Source: an uncultured Clostridia bacterium (GTDB lineage: Bacteria; Bacillota; Clostridia; Oscillospirales; Ruminococcaceae). Taken from it: a stretch of 12,385 nucleotides of DNA. Shown here in pieces: positions 6,606 through 11,916 of the stretch. The stretch lies in contig CANQOJ010000049.1 of the NCBI GenBank assembly GCA_947625455.1, positions 1 through 12,385 of the forward strand. Reading direction: 5' to 3'. A program made the translations under genes and the position numbers. Below the pieces are notes generated by a model that searched no databases, was not told where the DNA came from, and saw nothing but the letters and a program-made list of their open reading frames with translations. Each line of letters opens with the position of its first letter. Positions within the stretch are counted from its first letter, which is position 1.

Positions 6606-7702
6606 CTTCTCACTCTCTTTACAGTTTCAGCGAGTTTTTTTACAAGCATTTGCACTTCATCAGCGGTATTGTCCGCGCAGAATGACACCCTCAATGCGCA
6701 GTCGGCGTCCTTGTCGGAAACTCCGAATGCTTTCAGCACGCCGCTTGTTTTGCCCTTAGAGCAAGCCGAGCCGTTCGATATGTATATTCCCGCTTCTTCG
6801 AGCGAATGAAGCATGATTTCCGAACGAACGCCCGCAACGCTGAAATTCACGATATTCGGCAGGCATTTGTCGTCAGAATTAAACCTTACGCCCGAAATTT
6901 TTGAAACCTCGTTTACCAAAAGCGACTTCAAATCCTCAAACATTCCGCGCTTGTAATCATACGCATTAACCGCCGCTTCAAAGCCCGCGATAAGTTCAAC
7001 AGGCTCTGTTCCCGAACGCATTTTGTTCTGCTGTCCTCCGCCCAGAATAAGCGGCGAGAGAACAACGCCTTTTTTTATGTACAGCGCGCCTATGCCCTTT
7101 GACGCGTGGATTTTATGCCCTGAAACGCTTATAAGGTCAGCGTCAAGCGGTACTTTCAAAAAGCCCTGCACTGCGTCGATATGCACAACAGTTCTCGGAT
7201 TTTTCGCCTTTACCGCTTTATACAGCCGTTCAACGTCAATGCAAAAGCCTGTTTCGTTGTTTACAGCCATGCACGACACCAAAGCGGTGTTATTGTCCAC
7301 AGCGTTTGCAACAGCGCCCTCGAAATCATCAAAATCCTTTGGCGATAATCTCACAACCTCGTGACCTGACGCTTCAAGCTTGTCAACAACGCGCGCCTGT
7401 GAGGGGTGTTCAATTGACGTTGTGACGATTTTCCCGCTTCTCAGGTTTAAACCCGCAAGCGCGGTGTTGTTGCTTTCGGTGGCGCCCGAAGTGAAAATAA
7501 CCTCTCCGTCAAAAGGCTTGCCCGTTCCTGTAACGGCATTTAACAGCGTTCTTTTTGCGCGCGATATGACTTCAATAGAAGCGGTACCCATATCATGCAT
7601 TGAACTTGCGTTTCCGAAAGTATTTTCCATAGCCGAAGCCACTGCCCTTACACATTCCGCGCAGGGCTTAGTGGTGGCGGCGTTGTCAAGATAAATCATC
7701 AT
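6602..7702 (-). CDS. Cysteine desulfurase, NifS/IscS-like (probable sulfur donor to ThiI)
   Basis: This 366-residue pyridoxal-phosphate enzyme of aminotransferase class V takes sulfur from cysteine as an enzyme-bound persulfide and releases alanine. It begins with YLDNAATT (4-11), has TSGATESNN (71-79), His99, Asp176 and Gln179 of the cofactor pocket, the Schiff-base Lys197 in SGHKIHASKG, the RSGTEPV segment (229-235) and the persulfide Cys314 in GSACSKGKTSG. It is shorter than IscS (about 400) and resembles the dedicated desulfurases encoded next to thiI, such as Bacillus NifZ. Co-transcription with thiI supports that partner. Two adjacent ATG codons (7702 and 7699) lie 5 and 8 nt after AAGGA; either could serve. 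Confidence 0.94.
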   Translation of the reverse strand: MMIYLDNAATTKPCAECVRAVASAMENTFGNASSMHDMGTASIEVISRAKRTLLNAVTGTGKPFDGEVIFTSGATESNNTALAGLNLRSGKIVTTSIEHPSQARVVDKLEASGHEVVRLSPKDFDDFEGAVANAVDNNTALVSCMAVNNETGFCIDVERLYKAVKAKNPRTVVHIDAVQGFLKVPLDADLISVSGHKIHASKGIGALYIKKGVVLSPLILGGGQQNKMRSGTEPVELIAGFEAAVNAYDYKRGMFEDLKSLLVNEVSKISGVRFNSDDKCLPNIVNFSVAGVRSEIMLHSLEEAGIYISNGSACSKGKTSGVLKAFGVSDKDADCALRVSFCADNTADEVQMLVKKLAETVKRVRR

Positions 7703-7786
7703 TTAAATCCTTAAGAAATTATATGTGCAAACAATTTTTGCCACATTTTGCAGCCCAAAGTTCAAATGTTCTTTTAAGGCAATTTT

Positions 7787-7815
7787 ATTATAACACATAT
7801 TTTTGCATTTGAAAA
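7787..7815 (-). promoter_or_regulatory. Probable promoter of the desulfurase-crcB-thiI-pncC operon
   Basis: On the minus strand TTTTCA (7810-7815) and TATAAT (7787-7792) are separated by 17 nt. The -10 box is perfect; the -35 box matches at four of six positions. The leader would be about 80 nt. A second TATAAT (7718-7723) nearer the gene has no good -35 partner. Confidence 0.5.
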
Positions 7816-7864
7816 GTCTTTTTTGTGATTTTTCATATATTTTTCAAAAAAATTTGTGTCAAAA

Positions 7865-7885
7865 GTTACAAAATAGTTACAAAAT
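7865..7885 (+). repeat. Two direct repeats GTTACAAAAT with an 11-bp period
   Basis: GTTACAAAAT occurs at 7865-7874 and 7876-7885, one helical turn apart. A partly inverted match, ATTTTGT, lies at 7903-7909. They sit 33-53 bp upstream of the -35 box at 7918, a position suited to an activator or repressor site, but the region is AT-rich and no known operator is recognised. Confidence 0.5.
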
Positions 7886-7917
7886 GCAGATAAAATATTA
7901 CAATTTTGTCATATATA

Positions 7918-7946
7918 TTGATTTTGAAAAAAATTTGTGGTAAAAT
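7918..7946 (+). promoter_or_regulatory. Sigma-A-type promoter, plus strand
   Basis: TTGATT (7918-7923) and TAAAAT (7941-7946) are spaced by exactly 17 nt in AT-rich DNA. Transcription would begin near 7953 and meet the terminator at 7996-8024. Confidence 0.65.
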
Positions 7947-7952
7947 GTAAAC

Positions 7953-8024
7953 AGAAACGAAAAGCGAAATGCTTTCATACTATCCTCCATTTTCTGCCGT
8001 TCAATTTTGAACGGCAATTTTTTT
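7953..8024 (+). ncRNA. Candidate small RNA or attenuated leader (~70 nt)
   Basis: This is inferred from a promoter-to-terminator unit with no open frame. The predicted RNA has a 5-bp hairpin (7961-7965 with 7971-7975), a segment likely to be single-stranded that contains TATCCTCC (7981-7988), and the terminator hairpin. TATCCTCC is an exact 8-nt complement of GGAGGATA in the ribosome-binding sites of the terD-like gene (8745-8752) and the 45-residue gene (9359-9366), and partly matches that of the Cys-rich gene. It could be an antisense-type small RNA, or the terminator could attenuate the gene at 8122. It matches no RNA family that I recognise. Confidence 0.4.
7996..8024 (+). terminator. Intrinsic terminator of the candidate small RNA/leader
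   Basis: An 8-bp perfect stem, GCCGTTCA (7996-8003) with TGAACGGC (8008-8015), a 4-nt ATTT loop, then AATTTTTTT. It lies 98 bases before the next start codon. Confidence 0.85.
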
Positions 8025-8051
8025 GTAACCGAAATTTTTCATCGGCATAAT
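8023..8051 (+). promoter_or_regulatory. Possible second promoter for the Cys-rich mini-protein gene
   Basis: TTGTAA (8023-8028) and CATAAT (8046-8051) are spaced by 17 nt, starting inside the U-tract of the preceding terminator. It would let the gene at 8122 be expressed independently of read-through. Both boxes are imperfect. Confidence 0.35.
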
Positions 8052-8060
8052 ATATACCAA

Positions 8061-8095
8061 GAAACGCAATGCTCCGCAGGGGAGCGGCGGGTTTC
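8061..8095 (+). other. Leader hairpin before the Cys-rich mini-protein gene
   Basis: An inner stem GCTCC (8071-8075) with GGAGC (8081-8085) is nested in an outer stem GAAAC (8061-8065) with GTTTC (8091-8095). It ends 11 nt before the ribosome-binding site AAGGAGG (8107-8113). It may stabilise the mRNA or regulate translation; the function is not known. Confidence 0.4.
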
Positions 8096-8121
8096 AAAAT
8101 ATTTTCAAGGAGGACATTATT

Positions 8122-8283
8122 ATGTCATGTTTTAATCTCGGCGGAAACGGCTGCTGCTGGATCCTTATCCTCATTCTTTTGATGAACGTTTGCGGCGGCA
8201 ACGGCACTGCTTACGCTAACGACGGCGGCTGCGGCTGCGGCAACAATGGCTGCGGCAATAACGGCTGCGGCTGCGGATGCTGA
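8122..8283 (+). CDS. 53-residue Gly/Cys-rich mini-protein with a hydrophobic segment
   Basis: A short gene preceded by AAGGAGG (8107-8113) at 8-nt spacing. The product starts MSCFNLGGNGCCW, has a hydrophobic stretch WILILILLMNV (13-23) and ends in a Gly/Asn/Cys tail made of GCG and NNGCG units. Ten of its 53 residues are cysteine (3, 11, 12, 24, 37, 39, 44, 49, 51 and 53). It resembles the Cys/Gly-rich small proteins of Clostridia sometimes auto-named after chorion proteins, but no function is known. Metal binding, disulfide cross-linking in the envelope or spore, or a modified-peptide precursor are all possible; no maturation gene is nearby. A 68-residue frame on the opposite strand is only its shadow. 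Confidence 0.75.
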   Translation: MSCFNLGGNGCCWILILILLMNVCGGNGTAYANDGGCGCGNNGCGNNGCGCGC

Positions 8284-8326
8284 TGCAGTATACAGTGTAA
8301 AGTGTACAGTATTCAGTAAAGGTATC
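8284..8326 (+). repeat. 43-bp intergenic repeat, copy 1 (direct)
   Basis: It begins TGCAGTATACAG immediately after the stop codon of the Cys-rich gene and is itself built of ACAGT-like words. It matches copy 2 at 41 of 43 positions. Confidence 0.85.
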
Positions 8327-8361
8327 CTCACATTATCCGCAAGGCGGATAATGTGAGGATA
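8323..8361. repeat. Perfect 18-bp inverted repeat with 3-nt loop
   Basis: Arms 8323-8340 and 8344-8361 are exact complements around AAG. As RNA this is a very stable hairpin. It may terminate the mini-protein transcript, although the bases after it are not a clean U-tract. Confidence 0.85.
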
Positions 8362-8384
8362 TAATCAGATTGTTTTAAAATCAT

Positions 8385-8420
8385 AAGAGCGTATGAAACC
8401 ATTAGGTTTTGTACGCTCTT
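8385..8420. terminator. Long hairpin, possible terminator, repeat unit 1
   Basis: AAGAGCGTA (8385-8393) pairs with TACGCTCTT (8412-8420). Two G-U pairs (as RNA) and AAACC with GGTTT continue the stem to a 4-nt ATTA loop, giving 16 pairs. Only three further Ts follow, so a role as terminator is uncertain; it may simply be the core of the repeat element. Confidence 0.45.
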
Positions 8421-8422
8421 TC

Positions 8423-8465
8423 TGCAGTATACAGTGTAAAATGTACAGTATTCAGTAAATGTATC
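8423..8465 (+). repeat. 43-bp intergenic repeat, copy 2 (direct)
   Basis: Same sequence as copy 1 except at two positions (19 and 38). It directly follows the hairpin of unit 1. Confidence 0.85.
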
Positions 8466-8557
8466 GCTTCGCGGATTTTTTAGATTGTATTCATATTAAA
8501 AGAGCGTAAACCTATCGAGAGTTTTACGCTCTACTAATCTAAAAACAATCTTAATCA

Positions 8558-8570
8558 GTCACGAAGTGAC
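8558..8570. repeat. Short hairpin GTCAC-GAA-GTGAC
   Basis: A 5-bp stem with a 3-nt loop next to copy 3. It is the counterpart of the hairpins that follow copies 1 and 2. Confidence 0.6.
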
Positions 8571-8610
8571 ACCTTTGCTGTATACTTTACATTGTTCACT
8601 GTATACTGAA
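8568..8610 (-). repeat. 43-bp intergenic repeat, copy 3 (inverted)
   Basis: Read on the minus strand it begins TTCAGTATACAGTG and matches copy 2 at 35 of 43 positions. Confidence 0.75.
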
Positions 8611-8648
8611 TTTCGCGCTTCTAGTTTCTTAATTTCTATCCGCTGAAC

Positions 8649-8676
8649 GAAAATTCAAAAAAGCTATTGAATTTTC
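8649..8676. promoter_or_regulatory. Inverted repeat overlapping the terD promoter (possible operator)
   Basis: GAAAATTCAA (8649-8658) and TTGAATTTTC (8667-8676) are perfect 10-bp arms with an 8-nt spacer. The right arm contains the -35 box TTGAAT, so a protein bound here would compete with RNA polymerase. No known regulator motif is recognised. Confidence 0.5.
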
Positions 8677-8695
8677 ACGAACATTGTTGTATAAT
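8667..8695 (+). promoter_or_regulatory. Promoter of the terD-like operon
   Basis: TTGAAT (8667-8672) and a perfect TATAAT (8690-8695) are separated by 17 nt. A leader of about 50 nt leads to AAGGAGG (8743-8749). Confidence 0.8.
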
Positions 8696-8754
8696 ATAAT
8701 CGTAGGTTATTTTTGCTTAATATTTTGGCTGTTTTTAAATTTAAGGAGGATATT

Positions 8755-9345
8755 ATGTCGGTAAATCTTCAAAAAGGACAAAAGGTTGACCTTACCAAAT
8801 CAAACGCAGGTCTTAAAACAATCGTTGTCGGGCTTGGCTGGGACGAAGCTCCAAAAAAATTCTCGCTGTTTTCAAGGCAGGAGGATATTGACTGCGACGC
8901 TTCGGCGCTGATGATTACGGAAGCTACGGGTAAGCTTGCGTCTCCCGCTGATGTTGTTTATTACGGCAATCTTACGCATGTAAGCGGTTCTGTACGCCAC
9001 TGCGGTGATAACCTTACGGGTGCGGGCGACGGTGATGATGAACAGATAATTGTTGAACTTACAAGAGTTCCTCAGCAGTACTCCAAAATCGTTTTTACAG
9101 TTACTATCTATCAGGCGCGCGAGCGCAAACAGCAGTTCGGCATGATTAAGAATGCGTTTATCCGCATTGTTGACGCTGACAACGGCAAAGAATTATGCAA
9201 GTACAACCTTTCCGAAAATTATGACGGGAAAACCGCTATGGTATTCGGCGAGGTTTACCGTCACAATGGAGAATGGAAATTCGGCGCTGTCGGAGAACCT
9301 ACCAATGACAACGGCATAGGCGATATGGCGGCAAGATTTCAATAA
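8755..9345 (+). CDS. terD: TerD-family stress protein
   Basis: A 196-residue cytoplasmic protein of the TerD/CABP family, calcium-binding proteins tied to tellurite, oxidative and general stress. It shows the N-terminal NLQKGQKVDLTK (4-15), VVGLGWDE (24-31), DIDCDASALM (44-53) and the hallmark DNLTGAGDGDDE (85-96), whose acidic residues bind calcium in studied members. The ATG at 8755 follows AAGGAGG by 5 nt; a frame extending 14 codons upstream has no such site. It is the first gene of an operon with a 45-residue membrane protein and ybaK. Other ter genes (terB, terC, terZ) are not visible here, so resistance to tellurite is not implied. The symbol is at family level. Confidence 0.93.
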   Translation: MSVNLQKGQKVDLTKSNAGLKTIVVGLGWDEAPKKFSLFSRQEDIDCDASALMITEATGKLASPADVVYYGNLTHVSGSVRHCGDNLTGAGDGDDEQIIVELTRVPQQYSKIVFTVTIYQARERKQQFGMIKNAFIRIVDADNGKELCKYNLSENYDGKTAMVFGEVYRHNGEWKFGAVGEPTNDNGIGDMAARFQ

Positions 9346-9372
9346 TTTTCAAAACCAAGGAGGATAAAAAAC

Positions 9373-9510
9373 ATGAAAAAGATTTGCATTATTTCGGGTA
9401 TTTTAGTACTAGCGGCAGCGGCTGCGGCGGCGGTTGCGTTTTTCCTGCTTCGCAAGACGGACATGATCGAAGATGATGACGACTTCGATTTTGATGACGA
9501 CGAAATCTGA
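9373..9510 (+). CDS. 45-residue single-pass membrane protein with acidic tail
   Basis: A short gene with AAGGAGG (9357-9363) 9 nt before its ATG, 27 nt after the terD-like gene. The product has MKK at the start, one Ala-rich hydrophobic helix (about 4-26), an RK stop-transfer pair (27-28) and a C-terminal tail with eleven Asp/Glu residues (33-44). By the positive-inside rule either topology is possible, since MKK and RK flank the helix. Its stop codon overlaps the ybaK start as TGATG, so translation is probably coupled. The function is unknown; the tail might bind cations or a basic partner. The coding evidence is the ribosome-binding site and the operon packing. Confidence 0.75.
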   Translation: MKKICIISGILVLAAAAAAAVAFFLLRKTDMIEDDDDFDFDDDEI

Positions 9511-9983
9511 TGTCAAAAGAAGCTAAGACAAACGCTCTGCGTATGCTTGACAAGCTGAAAATCGACTATATTCCCCGCACTTATGAATGCGGGGAGTTTA
9601 CTGACGGTATTGAAGTGGCAAAATTGCTCGGTCAGCCTTGCTGTCTGACGTTTAAGACCATTGTTACATCAGCGAAAACTAAGAAGAACTATGTTTTTGT
9701 CCTGCCTGTTGACTGTGAACTTGACCTTAAAAAGTGCGCGAGAGAGGCGGGCGAAAAGTCGCTTGAACCCGTGAAAGTCAAGGATTTAACCGCGCTTACG
9801 GGATATATACGCGGAGGAGTTTCGCCGATAGGCATGAAAAAGCCTTTTGTGACTTTTATTCATCAATCGGCGCAGGAGCACGAAAAAATATTTGTGAGCG
9901 GAGGACGACTCGGCTTACAGATTGAGCTTTCGCCGAATGATCTGGCAAAAGCCTGCGAGGGAAAATTTGCGGATATAGTCTAA
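9510..9983 (+). CDS. ybaK: Cys-tRNA(Pro) deacylase YbaK
   Basis: A 157-residue single-domain editing protein that hydrolyses cysteine mischarged on tRNA(Pro) by prolyl-tRNA synthetase (and Cys-tRNA(Cys) in vitro). It has KTNALRML (6-13), the catalytic lysine region LTFKTIV (46-52, Lys49 in the position of the essential lysine of Haemophilus YbaK), VFVLPVDCELDLKK (62-75) and GYIRGGVSPIGMKK (98-111). It is cytoplasmic and acts in trans, consistent with the lack of other domains. The start overlaps the stop of the preceding mini-gene (TGATG). A strong terminator follows directly after the stop codon, marking the end of the operon. Confidence 0.95.
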   Translation: MSKEAKTNALRMLDKLKIDYIPRTYECGEFTDGIEVAKLLGQPCCLTFKTIVTSAKTKKNYVFVLPVDCELDLKKCAREAGEKSLEPVKVKDLTALTGYIRGGVSPIGMKKPFVTFIHQSAQEHEKIFVSGGRLGLQIELSPNDLAKACEGKFADIV

Positions 9984-9989
9984 AAAATT

Positions 9990-10036
9990 AACGTATGAAT
10001 TATAACAATAACTCTGTTATAATCCATACGTTTTTT
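9990..10036. terminator. Bidirectional intrinsic terminator between convergent operons
   Basis: AACGTATG (9990-9997) pairs with CATACGTT (10025-10032), and ATTATAAC (9999-10006) pairs with GTTATAAT (10016-10023). One A/C mismatch separates the two stems and the loop has 9 nt. A T-run follows on the plus strand, and the A-run before it gives a U-tract on the minus strand, so it serves ybaK and the NfeD-like gene. Confidence 0.9.
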
Positions 10037-10640
10037 ATTGCTTTTTAAAATATTCTTCGGGGTAACTGTCAAGCGGAAACAATACATCGCACAAATGCTC
10101 GTCGCTCTCGACAAAACAGCAGTCGTCCTCTGCGTAGATAACGGTGACGGTTTTCCCCTTTTCTATAAGCCTTTCATTTGCGGAGACTGCGCGGAATAAA
10201 TACATGCGCTGTCCGTGTTTTAACTCGATAACGCCGAAGCTGTCGGGTTGTATTTCCTCGACAACTCTGCCCGATAATCCCTCTAGTTCATCATTGTTCG
10301 GAAGTCCGCTTTTATGCAGTTTGTAGTAGATAGGCGCGAAAATCATATTTATCAGGAAATTGAAGAGTATGCCCGCAACCGCTCCAAACAGCATTGTTAC
10401 CCAACCCGCAAGTCCTGCCGTATACATAAGCAGACCTGATATTGAGCCGGTGAAAACGAAGATTATAAGCCTTAACATATCCTTTGGGAAAACCGTCTGC
10501 CACAAGTCCTTGTCCTTTTTTTCGGTAAAAAGCTCGCCTGCGTCGGGAAAGAAAATTTTCCCTCGGAATACCCACGCGAAAATCTGCGCGCAGAGATATG
10601 CTCCCGAAAGCGCTATCAGAATGATATAGAAGCTGTTCAA
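10035..10640 (-). CDS. NfeD-like membrane protein with C-terminal OB-type domain
   Basis: A 201-residue protein with hydrophobic segments at about 3-24, 55-75 and 77-104. A soluble C-terminal part (about 115-180) begins LEGLSGRVVEEIQPDSFGVIEL, a pattern typical of the NfeD OB fold. NfeD proteins usually partner flotillin/SPFH proteins or membrane proteases in membrane-domain upkeep; no flotillin gene is in view. Distant relation to Bacillus YuaF is plausible but not proven. The proposed start is TTG at 10640, 1 nt after the upstream stop, with only a weak Shine-Dalgarno, so translation would rely on coupling. The next in-frame ATG would remove the first membrane helix. Confidence 0.7.
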   Translation of the reverse strand: MNSFYIILIALSGAYLCAQIFAWVFRGKIFFPDAGELFTEKKDKDLWQTVFPKDMLRLIIFVFTGSISGLLMYTAGLAGWVTMLFGAVAGILFNFLINMIFAPIYYKLHKSGLPNNDELEGLSGRVVEEIQPDSFGVIELKHGQRMYLFRAVSANERLIEKGKTVTVIYAEDDCCFVESDEHLCDVLFPLDSYPEEYFKKQ

Positions 10641-10641
10641 A

Positions 10642-11916
10642 TTACGTTTCTTCGCCGTCCTTAGGTTGTTTTTTTACGGTTATCCTCACCTTGTTTACTC
10701 TTAAATCCGAAACATCGGAGATTACAACTTTAAAATTCTCGTCCTCGTAAACATCACCGTTCTGCGGTATGCTTCCAAAAAGTTCCAGAACCCAACCCGC
10801 GACCGTATGCGCTTCACATTCTATCGGCGCGTCAATCTCAAGTCCGCTGAAATATCGCCTAAGGCTGTTTAATGAAACATCTCCGTATGCGTCAAACTCC
10901 GTTTCCGATACCGATACAATCGGACTTTTCACCTCGTCGCTTTCGTCATAAATCTCCCCTACAAGTTCTTCAAGCAGGTCTTCCATTGTCACTATTCCCA
11001 AAGTGCCGCCGTGTTGGTCAAGCACAACGCTCATATGGCACTTTTTCTTCTGCATTGTCCGCATAACTTCCGATATTTTCAGCAAATGCGGGAAATATAT
11101 CGTTTCCTGCATAAGACCTTTTACCGTTATGTCGCTTCCCTTTTCCTCATATGCTCTTATGAAATCTTTTTCATTTATAACGCCGATAATGCTGTCAAGC
11201 GTCTTGTCGTACACGGGCATACGGGAATATTGTTCATTCAAGAACTTTTCGCGCACTGCTTCGGCTTTTTCTCCCGCTTCAACCGCCACAATCTTGACGC
11301 GCGGAGTTATTATTTCGTCAACCGTTATTTCATCAAATTCGAGCGCTGAACGCACAAGATTGCTCTCCTGCTGTTCAAGTACACCCTCGTCCTCTATCTC
11401 GTCTATTATTGACATAAGTTCTTCTTCGGTAAAACTTACGGAATTTTTGCTCTTAAACAGCTTTGCAACGCCCTTTTTCAGCAGTATAAAGAATGCCGAA
11501 AACGGCGTTAATATCACCATAAGGAAAGAAATGACCGCGGAAACTCCGATTGATACCGTTTCGGCATGGTCTTTGGCTATGCTTTTAGGCATAACCTCGC
11601 CGAAAATCAATACGACTATCGTTGTCGCTATCGTTGAAACAAGCGAGCCGTATTTTTCGCCGACAAGCGCTATGCACAAAATCGTTGCGATTGACGAGCA
11701 GGCGATATTTACTATATTGTTTCCGATAAGTATTGTGGTAAGCGCCTTGTCGTATTTGTTGAGTATATTAAGCGCTCTTTTTGCGCCTCTGCTTCCGCCG
11801 TCAGCCATACTTTTAAGGCGTATGCGGTTGACGCTCGAAAACGCCGTCTCGGACGCTGAAAAGAACGCCGAAAACGCTATTGTTGAAACAATTATCAATA
11901 TATTTGTCAGACTCAT
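10642..11916 (-). CDS. CNNM/CBS/CorC-HlyC transporter-like protein (hemolysin C family)
   Basis: A 424-residue membrane protein of the family that includes CorC and Bacillus MpfA/YhdP, linked to magnesium (and cobalt) efflux. The CNNM/DUF21 membrane domain (about 1-190) has SASETAFSS (20-28), GNNIVN (65-70) and FGEVMPKSIAK (105-115), all family signatures. A CBS pair (about 203-325) begins ITPR and ends with GIVTMEDLLEELVGEI (307-322). The CorC/HlyC transporter-associated domain (about 335-418) closes the protein. The old name hemolysin does not imply a toxin. It starts with ATG overlapping the HAD stop as ATGA, 4 nt after GAGGA, and is followed by the NfeD-like gene after 1 nt. Confidence 0.94.
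   Translation of the reverse strand: MSLTNILIIVSTIAFSAFFSASETAFSSVNRIRLKSMADGGSRGAKRALNILNKYDKALTTILIGNNIVNIACSSIATILCIALVGEKYGSLVSTIATTIVVLIFGEVMPKSIAKDHAETVSIGVSAVISFLMVILTPFSAFFILLKKGVAKLFKSKNSVSFTEEELMSIIDEIEDEGVLEQQESNLVRSALEFDEITVDEIITPRVKIVAVEAGEKAEAVREKFLNEQYSRMPVYDKTLDSIIGVINEKDFIRAYEEKGSDITVKGLMQETIYFPHLLKISEVMRTMQKKKCHMSVVLDQHGGTLGIVTMEDLLEELVGEIYDESDEVKSPIVSVSETEFDAYGDVSLNSLRRYFSGLEIDAPIECEAHTVAGWVLELFGSIPQNGDVYEDENFKVVISDVSDLRVNKVRITVKKQPKDGEET

Larger units (their letters stand above)
7703..8121. other. Divergent AT-rich intergenic region
   Basis: About 420 bases without an annotated gene between the divergent desulfurase and the Cys-rich mini-protein gene. It holds the minus-strand promoter (7787-7815), two 10-bp direct repeats (7865-7885), a plus-strand promoter (7918-7946), a short hairpin (7961-7975), an intrinsic terminator (7996-8024), a weaker possible promoter across 8023-8051 and a leader hairpin (8061-8095). 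No open frame with a credible ribosome-binding site was seen in it. Confidence 0.8.
8423..8610. mobile_element. Palindromic MITE-like element with imperfect terminal inverted repeats
   Basis: The ends are copy 2 (8423-8465) and copy 3 (8568-8610, inverted) of the 43-bp repeat, matching at 35 of 43 positions. Inside lie short hairpins, a 10-bp inverted pair (8477-8486 with 8536-8545) and a central 10-bp stem AGAGCGTAAA (8501-8510) with TTTACGCTCT (8523-8532). The 188-bp symmetric layout without coding capacity resembles a non-autonomous mobile repeat. No clear target-site duplication was found, so mobility is inferred. Confidence 0.45.
8284..8754. other. Intergenic region filled by repeats, hairpins and the terD promoter
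   Basis: About 470 bases without a gene. From 8284 to 8610 it is almost wholly repeat and hairpin sequence; from 8611 it holds an inverted repeat and the promoter of the downstream operon. No coding frame was seen. Confidence 0.8.

Noticed and set aside
7703..7790. Fluoride riboswitch in the leader of the operon carrying crcB
   Set aside because: I could not find the conserved GG-rich start or the pseudoknot layout of that riboswitch in the 80-nt leader.
8125..8331. A 68-residue alanine-rich frame on the minus strand
   Set aside because: It is the mirror of the Gly/Cys-rich gene; GGC and TGC codons read backwards give Ala-rich protein. It also starts inside the repeat element and has no ribosome-binding site.
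8284..8610. CRISPR array or tRNA cluster
   Set aside because: Only three copies in mixed orientation with unequal spacing and long hairpins; no cloverleaf or spacer pattern.
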